Source: a virus. Taken from it: a stretch of DNA of 63,956 nucleotides. This document shows positions 55,897-63,596 of this stretch, piece by piece. The stretch spans positions 1 to 63,956 of the IMG/VR virus record IMGVR_UViG_3300010397_000008; one strand, 5' to 3'. The notes beneath the pieces were generated by a model. That model was not told where the DNA came from. It saw nothing but the letters and a program-made list of their open reading frames with translations, and made no database searches. Made by a program: the position numbers and the translations under genes. Position 1 is the first letter of the stretch. Each line of letters begins with the position of its first letter.

Positions 55897-57117
55897 ATGC
55901 GAGTTTCCTCCTACGATGCGGCTGCGCTTGAGGCGCAGATTGGCGCGCGCGGCGCCGCTGCGGTGAACAGCGGCAATCGCGCGCTGGTGCAAAACTGGCT
56001 CGTTGCCAATGGCGTCCCGAGCGTGCGCGCGAAGGCCATGAAGGTCACGACGCTTTGGAAATGCTACAACAAGCCGCGGTATCTCTCGGCAGTGCTGGCC
56101 TATGTCGAATCGCATGGCGCGGCGCCGGATATCGACACGCGGATTGACGACATGCCGGCGCCAGTTGATGCGCCGCTGCTCGACGATCCGGCGCCCGCGA
56201 TCACCACACCAGCCTACGCAACAGCGTTGCCGGCAGTCGCGCCCAACGACGCAGGCGCCCAGCTTGCCGCGCTGATAACCTCGCTGGCCGCTGGGGCGAT
56301 CAACGAGGCTCGTGTGATCGAATTGATCGCCGAGCATGCGCCACGGCCGCGGCAACATGAAATCGTCGTCGTCGATACTGTTGGCGAGCGCCGCGCGATC
56401 GGGACGCAGCATCGGCAGTTCGAACAACTGTTGCGGGCATGCGCGGCGCGCGATCATAGCGGCAATCGGCTCAATATCTGGCTTGCGGGTCCGGCCGGGA
56501 GTGGGAAGACGACAGCGGCCGAGAATGTCGCGAAAGCGCTCGGCCTCGCGTTTCACTTCAACGGCGCCATCGACAACGAGTACAAGCTGCTCGGCTTCAC
56601 GGACGCCAACGGCCGCATCGTGTCGCGGCCGTTCCGGGAAGCCTATCAGAATGGTGGCGTGTACCTGTTTGACGAGGTGGATCGCTCGTTGCCGGGCGCC
56701 CTGTTGGCGTTCAATGCGGCGCTCGCGAATGGTGTTTGCGACTTCCCGGACGGGACGATCGCGCGGCATCCCGATTGCGTCATCATCGCGGCCGGCAACA
56801 CTTGGGGCTTGGGCGGCACGACGCAGTATGTCGGCGCCATGAAGCAGGATGCGGCATTCGTTGATCGCTTCGCGTTCCTGCTATGGGAAATCGACGAAGC
56901 GCTAGAAACCGCTGCCTGCCCGAATGCGGAATGGTGCAGCTACGTGCAGCGGGTCCGGGAGCGCGTCGTCGCCAATGGCGTGCAAGGCGTCATGGTGTCG
57001 CCCCGCGCGTCGTTTATCGGCGCCTCGCTGTTGGCGGCAGGGCTCGACCGCGACACGGTTATCGCGATGACGATCCGCAAAGGTATGAGCGCCGAGCAAT
57101 GGGGAGCGGTAGCATGA
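55897..57117 (+). CDS. MoxR/CobS-like AAA+ ATPase, copy 1
   Basis: MoxR-type ATPases act with von Willebrand A proteins to remodel or insert cofactors into targets. GPAGSGKTT at residues 198-206 is Walker A, VYLFDEVD at 255-262 is Walker B, and AAGNTWG around 298-304 is sensor 1. The first 75 residues form an added helical domain (LVQNWLVANGVPSVRAKAMK) linked by a Pro/Asp-rich stretch. Its stop overlaps the start of the vWA-like partner. Target unknown. Confidence 0.85.
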   Translation: MRVSSYDAAALEAQIGARGAAAVNSGNRALVQNWLVANGVPSVRAKAMKVTTLWKCYNKPRYLSAVLAYVESHGAAPDIDTRIDDMPAPVDAPLLDDPAPAITTPAYATALPAVAPNDAGAQLAALITSLAAGAINEARVIELIAEHAPRPRQHEIVVVDTVGERRAIGTQHRQFEQLLRACAARDHSGNRLNIWLAGPAGSGKTTAAENVAKALGLAFHFNGAIDNEYKLLGFTDANGRIVSRPFREAYQNGGVYLFDEVDRSLPGALLAFNAALANGVCDFPDGTIARHPDCVIIAAGNTWGLGGTTQYVGAMKQDAAFVDRFAFLLWEIDEALETAACPNAEWCSYVQRVRERVVANGVQGVMVSPRASFIGASLLAAGLDRDTVIAMTIRKGMSAEQWGAVA

Positions 57118-57923
57118 TCCGGCGCTATGACTGCATCGCGGCCGTGGCGCGCGATGCAAAATCTCGGGCAGTGCTGCGCTCGCCGAGCGGCCGCAGCGAT
57201 TGGTTCAGCGGCGAAACTGGCTTGGAAAGCGTATCGCTGGCGCTGCGTGGCGATACGCGATTGGTCCCCGACGCCGAGCGGCTGCTGTCGCAGATTGACG
57301 CTGCAATTGACGTGCAGCACCGGGAATTGATCGCCGATCGCGTCGGCGCCTACCCTTGCGTCCCGGAATACCTGCAAGGCGTCCCTGACTGCATGCGGCG
57401 CCGGGCGCCCGTGGAGAATGAAGCGGCGCCGGTGGCGATCTATGTCGTGCTGGCATGCTCGGCGAGCATTGATGCGGCAACGCTGTTGCGGCGCGGTGTC
57501 GCGATACTGGCGCTGGCAATGGCGCTGGCGCGGCATCGGCCGATCGAATTGAACATCGTTCATATCGGCGACAGCAACACGGCCGGCGAAACCGAAAGCG
57601 TCATGGTGGCGCCGATCAATACCCGGCCGCTCGATTTGGCGAGCGCGGCCTACGTGCTGACATCGGCCGGTTTCGTGCGCCATGTCTGTTTCGGGCTGCA
57701 AATGGCCGATCGCGGGTTCACCGGCGGCTGGCCCGCCGATTGGCGCGTCAACAAGCCAGCTTACTTCGCAGGGCTGTTGCGGCGGCTCGGCGGCGATCCG
57801 GCGCGCGACATCATCATCGGCTCGGCCGATCATGGCGACGAATTGTTGGCCGATCCGGTGGCATGGGTAAACGGACAGATCGCCCGCTTTCGGGACGGTG
57901 CCGAGATGGGAGTCGCAGCATGA
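57114..57923 (+). CDS. vWA-like partner protein with changed metal site (DUF7192-like), 269 aa
   Basis: Residues 105-150 hold VAIYVVLACSASIDAATLLR, RGVAILALAMALARHRPIEL and NIVHIG, the order of a von Willebrand A fold. The metal motif DxSxS is altered to ACSAS, so metal binding may be lost. The C-terminal part (DIIIGSADHGDELLADPVAW) is conserved in phage proteins of this kind. ATGA overlap with the AAA+ gene supports a working pair. Confidence 0.65.
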   Translation: MIRRYDCIAAVARDAKSRAVLRSPSGRSDWFSGETGLESVSLALRGDTRLVPDAERLLSQIDAAIDVQHRELIADRVGAYPCVPEYLQGVPDCMRRRAPVENEAAPVAIYVVLACSASIDAATLLRRGVAILALAMALARHRPIELNIVHIGDSNTAGETESVMVAPINTRPLDLASAAYVLTSAGFVRHVCFGLQMADRGFTGGWPADWRVNKPAYFAGLLRRLGGDPARDIIIGSADHGDELLADPVAWVNGQIARFRDGAEMGVAA

Positions 57924-58354
57924 GCGCCGCACGCTGGCTCGCCAATGCCCGAGCGGCGCACACGCGCGCGCTCGGGAGCACGCAAGCCTTCCCGCTGTTC
58001 GGCGATGGCGATCACGTCGCCGGCATCCTGACGGGACAGGTCGAGCGCGACCCCGACGTTGCCGGCGCGGCGCTGGCCGAGGCGCGCTATCGGGACTGGC
58101 AGCACGCGCGCATGACCGGCGCGGCCGACACCAGCGCATTCGGGACAGCGGGCGCCTACACGTCGCCGCCGCCGCTGGCGTTGACGCCGGATGACGTGCC
58201 TGCGGTTCAGACCCGGCTTACCCTGCCCTCGCGCCAGCGCACGCGCACGCCGCTGGACGACGCTGCGGCGATCATCAAGGGCCTGGTGGACGAGTTCGGC
58301 GACCTGTTCCCGGACGAGTGCGCAGCGGCCGTGGCGTGGCTGGCGCGGCAATGA
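57920..58354 (+). CDS. Hypothetical protein, 144 aa
   Basis: ATGA start. Helical ends (ARWLANARAAHTRALGSTQA; DAAAIIKGLVDEFGDLFPDE) surround a Pro/Thr-rich centre. It is part of the AAA+/vWA operon. Unknown. Confidence 0.6.
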   Translation: MSAARWLANARAAHTRALGSTQAFPLFGDGDHVAGILTGQVERDPDVAGAALAEARYRDWQHARMTGAADTSAFGTAGAYTSPPPLALTPDDVPAVQTRLTLPSRQRTRTPLDDAAAIIKGLVDEFGDLFPDECAAAVAWLARQ

Positions 58355-58683
58355 CCGAGCCCGCGCCGCCGCTGATCGTCCTGACCGAGCGCGAGGCGCT
58401 GGCGGCGCTGTTCACCGTCGCGGCGATGCACCAAGGCTGGTACGTGTACAGGATGAACGAATTTTACCCGCGCACGTCTGACCCGCTGCCCTTTGTCGGA
58501 TATGCGGCTTTTGATGGCTTGACGAGACCTGTCGCCCCGCTTTGGGCGTGGCGCGCAGGCGATGGGGCGTATGGGCTGATGTTGCCGGACGATATGGCGA
58601 TCCACGTCGTCGCCACCGGGCGCGTTGACCGCGGCCTCGGGGCGATCACCCCACATAAGACCGCCCCGGACGCCAGCGCGTGA
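58351..58683 (+). CDS. Hypothetical protein, 110 aa
   Basis: ATGA start. TEREALAALFTVAAMHQGWY, then PFVGYAAFDGLTRPVAPLWA and YGLMLPDDMAIHVVATGRVD reads as a small alpha/beta domain. Unknown. A 150-bp gap with a promoter follows. Confidence 0.6.
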   Translation: MTEPAPPLIVLTEREALAALFTVAAMHQGWYVYRMNEFYPRTSDPLPFVGYAAFDGLTRPVAPLWAWRAGDGAYGLMLPDDMAIHVVATGRVDRGLGAITPHKTAPDASA

Positions 58684-58767
58684 ACGCGGCGAAACCGGGG
58701 CGGAATGTCCTACCGACTAGGAACCCCGCACACATAGGGCACGACGAAAATAAATGCAAGCGTGCCG

Positions 58768-58796
58768 TTGACAGCACGAAACGCAGGGATTACGAT
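58768..58796 (+). promoter_or_regulatory. Strong putative rightward promoter inside the AAA+/vWA block
   Basis: TTGACA (58768-58773) and TACGAT (58791-58796) with 17-bp spacing form the most consensus-like promoter seen in the window. It should start transcripts just before the CCTACCGACA element at 58808 and drive the second AAA+ module. Confidence 0.72.
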
Positions 58797-58833
58797 TGTT
58801 TTCGTTACCTACCGACACCGACAGGAGCACACC

Positions 58834-58977
58834 ATGTCAGCCTTTATCGTCTCTCACGACCACATCGACGCGATCGCTCGCAGCCTCGAAAGTCGGATGC
58901 CAGCGGCGATATTTCACCCAAGGCATGCCACCATCGACGGCCCCGACCTCGGGCGCGATGGGAGGACCATCCCATGA
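58834..58977 (+). CDS. Short protein, 47 aa, likely truncated family member
   Basis: ACAGGAG precedes the ATG. The start SAFIVSHDHIDAIARSLESR resembles the opening of longer phage proteins that begin SAFxVSxxHIDxL and continue for over 100 residues, so this copy may be truncated. Its stop overlaps the AAA+ start as ATGA. Confidence 0.55.
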   Translation: MSAFIVSHDHIDAIARSLESRMPAAIFHPRHATIDGPDLGRDGRTIP

Positions 58978-59993
58978 AAATCAGCGCCCTGATCGAGACG
59001 ATCAAATCGCAGTACCGGCAACCGCCCGAGCGGCGGCGCCCGATCTTCGCGCAAGGCGTGCCAGGCGTCGGCAAGAGCCAGGCCGCCGAGACCGCCGCCG
59101 CCGACCTCGGCATAGGGTTCATGTCGCTGCAAGCCACGATTGAAGACCCGATTACGCTCTCGGGGCTGCCGGCGCGCGACGTGTACGTTGACGGCATGCA
59201 ATCGGTGCCGACCAACGAGGCGGTGTTCCTGCCTTTTCGCGACAAGCTCCCCTCGCGCGGTGAGGGTGTGCTGTGCATCGACGAAATCAACACCGCCGCC
59301 CCGATGGTACAGGCCGGGCTTTATGACCTGTTTCTGCACGGCAAGCTCGGCTCGTACCGCCTTCCGACCGGCTGGTACGTGATGGCGACCGGCAATCGGG
59401 ACGAGGATCGCGCCGCGACGCAGCGTATTCCGATGCCGCTCATCGGCCGCTGGACGCGGGTTGTCGTCGAAGTGGACCTCGCCGACTGGACGAAATGGGC
59501 GCTGGTCAATGCGATCCGAACCGAGATGATCGCGTTTTTCCAGTTCCGCCCCGAGCTTTTCCACACGTTCGACCCCAAGAAGGCCGAGCCCTATTGTTGC
59601 CCGCGCACGGCGGTTTTCGCCTCGCACATCATCGATTCTGCCCCGCCGGGACTTGAGCACGAACTGCTCTGCGGGACGATCGGCGAGGGCGTGGCAACCG
59701 AACTGGTCGCGTTCATGCGGGTGTTTCGGGAGATGATTTCGCCCGACGCGATCCTACTCAATCCGGCCACTGCACCTGTCCCGACCGAACCGGCTGCCGC
59801 CTGCGCCATCGCTGCGGCGCTTGCGCACAAGGCAACGGAGTCGAACTTCGGGCGGGTGCTGACCTACGCGAACCGGATGCCGGCCGAATACGGCGTGTTG
59901 ATCGTCAAGTTGGCGACGCACCGCGATATCCGGTTGAACGCGACCCGCGCGTTTATCGAGTGGGCGGCGGCGAATACGGATGTTGTGCTGTGA
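58974..59993 (+). CDS. MoxR-like AAA+ ATPase, copy 2
   Basis: GVPGVGKSQ at residues 28-36 is Walker A and VLCIDEINT at 99-107 is Walker B. MATGNRDED around 137-145 carries sensor 1. The 339-residue protein has little besides the AAA+ core. GGGAGG lies eight bases before the ATG. Its likely partner is the metallopeptidase/vWA protein encoded 2 kb downstream. Sequence similarity to copy 1 is limited, so they are not a recent duplication. Confidence 0.87.
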   Translation: MKISALIETIKSQYRQPPERRRPIFAQGVPGVGKSQAAETAAADLGIGFMSLQATIEDPITLSGLPARDVYVDGMQSVPTNEAVFLPFRDKLPSRGEGVLCIDEINTAAPMVQAGLYDLFLHGKLGSYRLPTGWYVMATGNRDEDRAATQRIPMPLIGRWTRVVVEVDLADWTKWALVNAIRTEMIAFFQFRPELFHTFDPKKAEPYCCPRTAVFASHIIDSAPPGLEHELLCGTIGEGVATELVAFMRVFREMISPDAILLNPATAPVPTEPAAACAIAAALAHKATESNFGRVLTYANRMPAEYGVLIVKLATHRDIRLNATRAFIEWAAANTDVVL

Positions 59994-60349
59994 GCGCCGT
60001 GAAACCTGGCTTCGCGTTGGTGATCCAATGCGACGAATGCCCTTGGCGCCGTGATGTCCCGACCGGGAATTTCCCGCCGGAGCGGTATGCGGCCCTCGCC
60101 AACAGTTGCCGGCAAGGCTATCCGCCAGCGCCGATGTTCGCTTGCCACAAGACCCCGGAGGGCAAAGAGCAAGCGTGTGTTGGCTATCTGCTTCGCAACG
60201 GCACCAACAACATTGCCGTGCGGATTGCCGCAGCAGAGGGCCGCGTCAAGTTGCGCGCCCTACAGGTTCGTGGCCCGCTCTATGACGGATTTCGGGCGAT
60301 GGCGGTCGCTAACGGGTACGACCCCGGCGACGATTCAGATTTGGCATAA
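59990..60349 (+). CDS. DUF6283-like Cys-rich protein, 119 aa
   Basis: GTG start in a GTGA overlap. CDECPWRRDVPTGNFPPERY, CRQGYPPAPMFACHKTPEGK and CVGYLLRNGTNN give the DUF6283 order of Cys/His residues, likely a metal site. Family function unknown. It lies between the two parts of the second AAA+ module. Confidence 0.75.
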   Translation: MSAVKPGFALVIQCDECPWRRDVPTGNFPPERYAALANSCRQGYPPAPMFACHKTPEGKEQACVGYLLRNGTNNIAVRIAAAEGRVKLRALQVRGPLYDGFRAMAVANGYDPGDDSDLA

Positions 60350-60350
60350 T

Positions 60351-60367
60351 CCACCTACCGACAGGAG
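60351..60367 (+). promoter_or_regulatory. Copy of the CCTACCGACA leader element before the DUF3150-like gene
   Basis: CCACCTACCGACAGGAG ends in a perfect ribosome binding site nine bases before the ATG at 60376. CATAAT at 60345-60350 could be a -10, but no good -35 is visible. Confidence 0.6.
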
Positions 60368-60375
60368 AAATCACA

Positions 60376-61266
60376 ATGACCCTCACCACGAAAGCCATGC
60401 TCTGCCGCATGCAAATCCGCATGTGGACCGCTCGCCGATTTGATCGGGACACGTCGGAGGAAATCGCCGACCTGCACGGGGCGACCGACGCGGGCCGCTT
60501 CAATAAGCTGCTCCTGCCCAAGACGGCGCTCGCCGGCATGCAGTCGGCTGCAACCGCGCTGCGTACCCACCACGCGGCCAACACGCTGCCGTGGACGCTT
60601 GACGGCGTGGGGCTGCTGCCTGCCACCAACTACTTCCCGTACATGGCCGAGCACAAGCGGCTCGCGATCATGTTCGACCTCGCTAAAGAGGCGTTCCTTG
60701 AGGGCTTCGCCGCGGCAAAGGGCTCGGCCAAGGTGAGCCTGGGCGACCTCTACCGCGAGGATGAGTACCCGACCGCCGACGACCTCGCCGGGCGCATCGG
60801 GTGCGCGGTCAATGTGTGGCCGCTGCCCGACGCCGGCGACTTCCGGGTGGACCTCGGGAACGCCGAGGAAGCCCGCATCCGCGCCGACATCGAGGCGTCG
60901 GTCAACGATGCCGTGGGGGCGGCGGTGCGCTCGCTGTGGCAGCGGGTGCACGACACGGTGTCCGCGATGCACGAGCGGTTGACCAAATTCCACCGGGACG
61001 ACGACGGCAAGGTCAAGAACCCCTTTCGGGACAGCCTTGTTACGAACATGCGCGAGTTGGTGGACCTGATGGCACGCTTGAACGTCACCGACGACGCTGC
61101 GCTCGAATCGATGCGGCGGCGGCTGGCCGAAAAGTTGTGCCCCATTGATCCCGACGACCTGCGCGCGAATGACGAACTTCGGGCGATCCAAGCAGCCGAG
61201 TGCGCTGCCGTGCTCGATTTGATGGCCGCGTATACCGGCGCGGCTCCCGCGCTCGCTGCGGAGTGA
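60376..61266 (+). CDS. DUF3150-like protein, 296 aa
   Basis: The protein is helical with W/Y/F clusters (CRMQIRMWTARRFDRDTSEE; LPWTLDGVGLLPATNYFPYM; AVRSLWQRVHDTVSAMHERL). Members of DUF3150 occur in phages and mobile elements beside MoxR- and CobT-like genes, the context seen here. It probably takes part in the AAA+/vWA complex. No enzymatic motif visible. Confidence 0.65.
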   Translation: MTLTTKAMLCRMQIRMWTARRFDRDTSEEIADLHGATDAGRFNKLLLPKTALAGMQSAATALRTHHAANTLPWTLDGVGLLPATNYFPYMAEHKRLAIMFDLAKEAFLEGFAAAKGSAKVSLGDLYREDEYPTADDLAGRIGCAVNVWPLPDAGDFRVDLGNAEEARIRADIEASVNDAVGAAVRSLWQRVHDTVSAMHERLTKFHRDDDGKVKNPFRDSLVTNMRELVDLMARLNVTDDAALESMRRRLAEKLCPIDPDDLRANDELRAIQAAECAAVLDLMAAYTGAAPALAAE

Positions 61267-61271
61267 CGGCG

Positions 61272-61583
61272 ATGACCCTATCCATCGCCGAAATGGCGAA
61301 GATCGCCGAACTGCATGGCAGGCTGACTATCAGATTGACCCAACTCGATGACGCCCGGCGGCGGCTCGCGTTGATGGTCAAGTCAGCGAAAGTAGCCCCG
61401 ATCGTCACTGTCATTTACACGCACGGATCGGAAAATCGCAACGAATCCTATTTTACCGAGCGCGGCGAGTTTCCGGCTGCTGTCATCATCCAGCAGCAAA
61501 TCTATAAGTGCGCTCGGCTTGAGCGAGAGGTTATCGCGCTCGGTGGCACCGTGCCGATGGATAAGTGGAGAGCGAATCCATGA
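61272..61583 (+). CDS. Hypothetical coiled-coil protein, 103 aa
   Basis: Helical start (LSIAEMAKIAELHGRLTIRL; TQLDDARRRLALMVKSAK), a strand centre (PIVTVIYTHGSENRNESYFT) and a closing helix. ATGA overlap with the next gene. Unknown. Confidence 0.6.
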   Translation: MTLSIAEMAKIAELHGRLTIRLTQLDDARRRLALMVKSAKVAPIVTVIYTHGSENRNESYFTERGEFPAAVIIQQQIYKCARLEREVIALGGTVPMDKWRANP

Positions 61584-61841
61584 TCCGGCGCAAGCGGAGC
61601 GACCCGCAGGCCAAGGCCGAGCGGCGGAAGGCGGTGGCTGAAAAGGCCGTCGCCGAGTTGACCAAGCACCAAGGGCAAGGTGAAGCGCCGCTACGCGCTG
61701 GCGGTGATGATGCCCGAGGGCCGGTGTCTCGTGTGGGACTTTCGGGACGGCTTCAAAACCGGCGCGTGGGCCGACCTCGAGAACCGCAGGGCGCTGCACA
61801 CGCCGTCGCAACCCGTCGAGTTCTTGGAGGCAGCGGAATGA
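61580..61841 (+). pseudogene. Small gene split by a +1 frame change near 61670
   Basis: An ATG in an ATGA overlap opens IRRKRSDPQAKAERRKAVAE, then KAVAELTKH. Skipping one C at 61669-61671 (CACCAAGGGC) continues in the other frame as KGKVKRRYALAVMMPEGRC, then LVWDFRDGFKTGAWADLENR, ending FLEAAE at 61841. That end forms an ATGA with the next start. Without the shift the first frame runs through Arg/Gly-rich shadow sequence. Alternatively the second half is its own gene from GTG at 61680 (53 aa). Confidence 0.5.
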
Positions 61842-62128
61842 CCCTAGACCAAATGCGCAAGCTGTGGCCCATCGCGAAGTTGCTGCACGAGGCGCGGCAG
61901 CAGATCGCCCCCACGGCGCTCGGCGGGCAGGCGTGGCCCGAGTGGACCCCGGCCTACCCGCACAACCCGATCGCGTTCGTGGACATTGCGCTCGCGCAGG
62001 CGGCGGCGGTGGAGCCGGTGGTTGATGCGCTGGCAGCGATTGAGAGAAGCACCGATTACGGCGGTGACGGCGATGATCGACCTCTGATGCGTGCGGCCCG
62101 CGCTGCTTTAGCCAAGGTGACGCCATGA
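61838..62128 (+). CDS. Hypothetical protein, 96 aa
   Basis: GGAGG lies eight bases before the ATG, which overlaps the preceding stop. LDQMRKLWPIAKLLHEARQQ, then YPHNPIAFVDIALAQAAAVE and LMRAARAALAKV are helices. Unknown; belongs to the second AAA+ module. Confidence 0.6.
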   Translation: MTLDQMRKLWPIAKLLHEARQQIAPTALGGQAWPEWTPAYPHNPIAFVDIALAQAAAVEPVVDALAAIERSTDYGGDGDDRPLMRAARAALAKVTP

Positions 62129-63288
62129 CCCCGACCGAAACCGCTCGCGCGCGGATATCGAAGGCCCGCGCTGCTTTAATTTTGTCCCAGCCCTTCTGGG
62201 CCGCGCTCGCGCTGCGCCTCGACGTGCAGCCGATGCCGGCGAACGTCGCGTGCTCCACGATGGCAACCGATGGAAAATACCTTTGGTTCAACGCTGACTT
62301 TGTGCTCGACCAAAAACCCGAGCATCTTGTCACCATCGTTGCGCACGAGGCCGGGCATTGTGCCCTGCAACACCCGATGCGCCGGCAGGGGCGCGACCCG
62401 GCGCGCAGTAATATTGCCGAAGATCACGCGGTAAATCTGCTGCTCAAGGGCTCGGGATTCCCAATGCCGAAAGGTGCCTACTGCGACCCGCAGTACACCG
62501 ATTGGGCGTTCGAGCGGATTTACCCGCTGATCCCCGAGCAACCGCCGGCGCGTGGCGGCAACTACGGTGGCATGGGGTGCGTGGTGGACGCCTCGGGCGA
62601 CGGCGGCCAAGCGCTCTCGCAGGCCGACCGCGAGGCGATGGAGCGGGAATGGAAGATCGCGCTCATACAGGCCGCACAGGCGGCCAAGGCGCAGGGGAAG
62701 TTGCCGGGGTGCCTGGAAGGGCTGATCGAGTCGGTTCGCGCGCCTGCGGTGGACTGGCGCGCCGTTCTGCGGGAGTTCGTGCGCTCGGTCGCCGCCAACG
62801 ACTATTCGTGGCGTCGGGCTAATCCGCGCTTCCTCGCCACCGGCGATTACCTGCCGAGCCTGTGGAGCGAGGAAATCGGCCCGCTGGCGATCGGGGTGGA
62901 CACCAGCGGCTCGGTGAGCCAAGCCGAATTGGAGGCGGTGTGCTCGGAGTTGAACGGCATCCTCGATACCGTCAAGCCCGAGTTTGTCGCTGTTGCCTAT
63001 GCCGACGCTCGCGTGCATTCGCACGAGGTTTTTAAGCCCGACGATTGGCCGGTTAAGATGGCGGTGCAAGGCCGCGGCGGGACAGATTTGCGGGGTCTGT
63101 GGCCGTATTTCGATAAACACGACATAACGCCATGCTGCGCGATCGTTTGTACCGACATGGAACTGCGTGTCGCTGACCTCGGCGAAGAACCGCCCTATCC
63201 CGTCCTGATCTGCACCACCGGACGCATGGAGCCGATGGACGGGCCGGTTGCCTTTGGTCAAGTCATCAAGGTCGAGTTGTCGCCGTGA
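62125..63288 (+). CDS. Metallopeptidase-like plus vWA protein (DUF2201 type), 387 aa
   Basis: This protein joins two known parts. Residues 65-110 contain IVAHEAGHCALQHPMRR with the HEAGH zinc motif at 74-78. Residues 255-325 contain GVDTSGSVS (MIDAS DxSxS at 259-263) and GRGGTDLRG, the second MIDAS element. DUF2201 proteins with this plan are encoded with MoxR-type ATPases. The ATPase at 58974 is the likely partner. Substrate unknown. ATGA start. Confidence 0.85.
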   Translation: MTPTETARARISKARAALILSQPFWAALALRLDVQPMPANVACSTMATDGKYLWFNADFVLDQKPEHLVTIVAHEAGHCALQHPMRRQGRDPARSNIAEDHAVNLLLKGSGFPMPKGAYCDPQYTDWAFERIYPLIPEQPPARGGNYGGMGCVVDASGDGGQALSQADREAMEREWKIALIQAAQAAKAQGKLPGCLEGLIESVRAPAVDWRAVLREFVRSVAANDYSWRRANPRFLATGDYLPSLWSEEIGPLAIGVDTSGSVSQAELEAVCSELNGILDTVKPEFVAVAYADARVHSHEVFKPDDWPVKMAVQGRGGTDLRGLWPYFDKHDITPCCAIVCTDMELRVADLGEEPPYPVLICTTGRMEPMDGPVAFGQVIKVELSP

Positions 63289-63596
63289 CTCGCCTCATCT
63301 GGGCAGACTTGGCGACGGTCCAGGCCGAGGCCGAGCGATGGGAGCGGCGGGTACGCTACGCGCGCCGCGAGAGCGCCCGCCGCCGCGCCCTGTTCACCAA
63401 AGCCGAAAGGGTGTTGGCGACCGCAGCGGCGATGGCCGGCAGCAAAGCGCCGCTGATCGCGGTGCAGGCGTGGCATGACGCCTACGGGCGGCGGCAAGGG
63501 CTCTACATCATCCTGCCGGGCGACCGGGAAATGGCGTGGACGCCGCGCGGTGGGTTCAACGTCGGCGAAATCTCCTACGGGAAGATACCGTTTTGA
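63285..63596 (+). CDS. Hypothetical protein, 103 aa
   Basis: GTG start in a GTGA overlap. A basic coiled coil (VQAEAERWERRVRYARRESA) is followed by LIAVQAWHDAYGRRQGLYII and a strand end. Unknown. Confidence 0.6.
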   Translation: MTRLIWADLATVQAEAERWERRVRYARRESARRRALFTKAERVLATAAAMAGSKAPLIAVQAWHDAYGRRQGLYIILPGDREMAWTPRGGFNVGEISYGKIPF

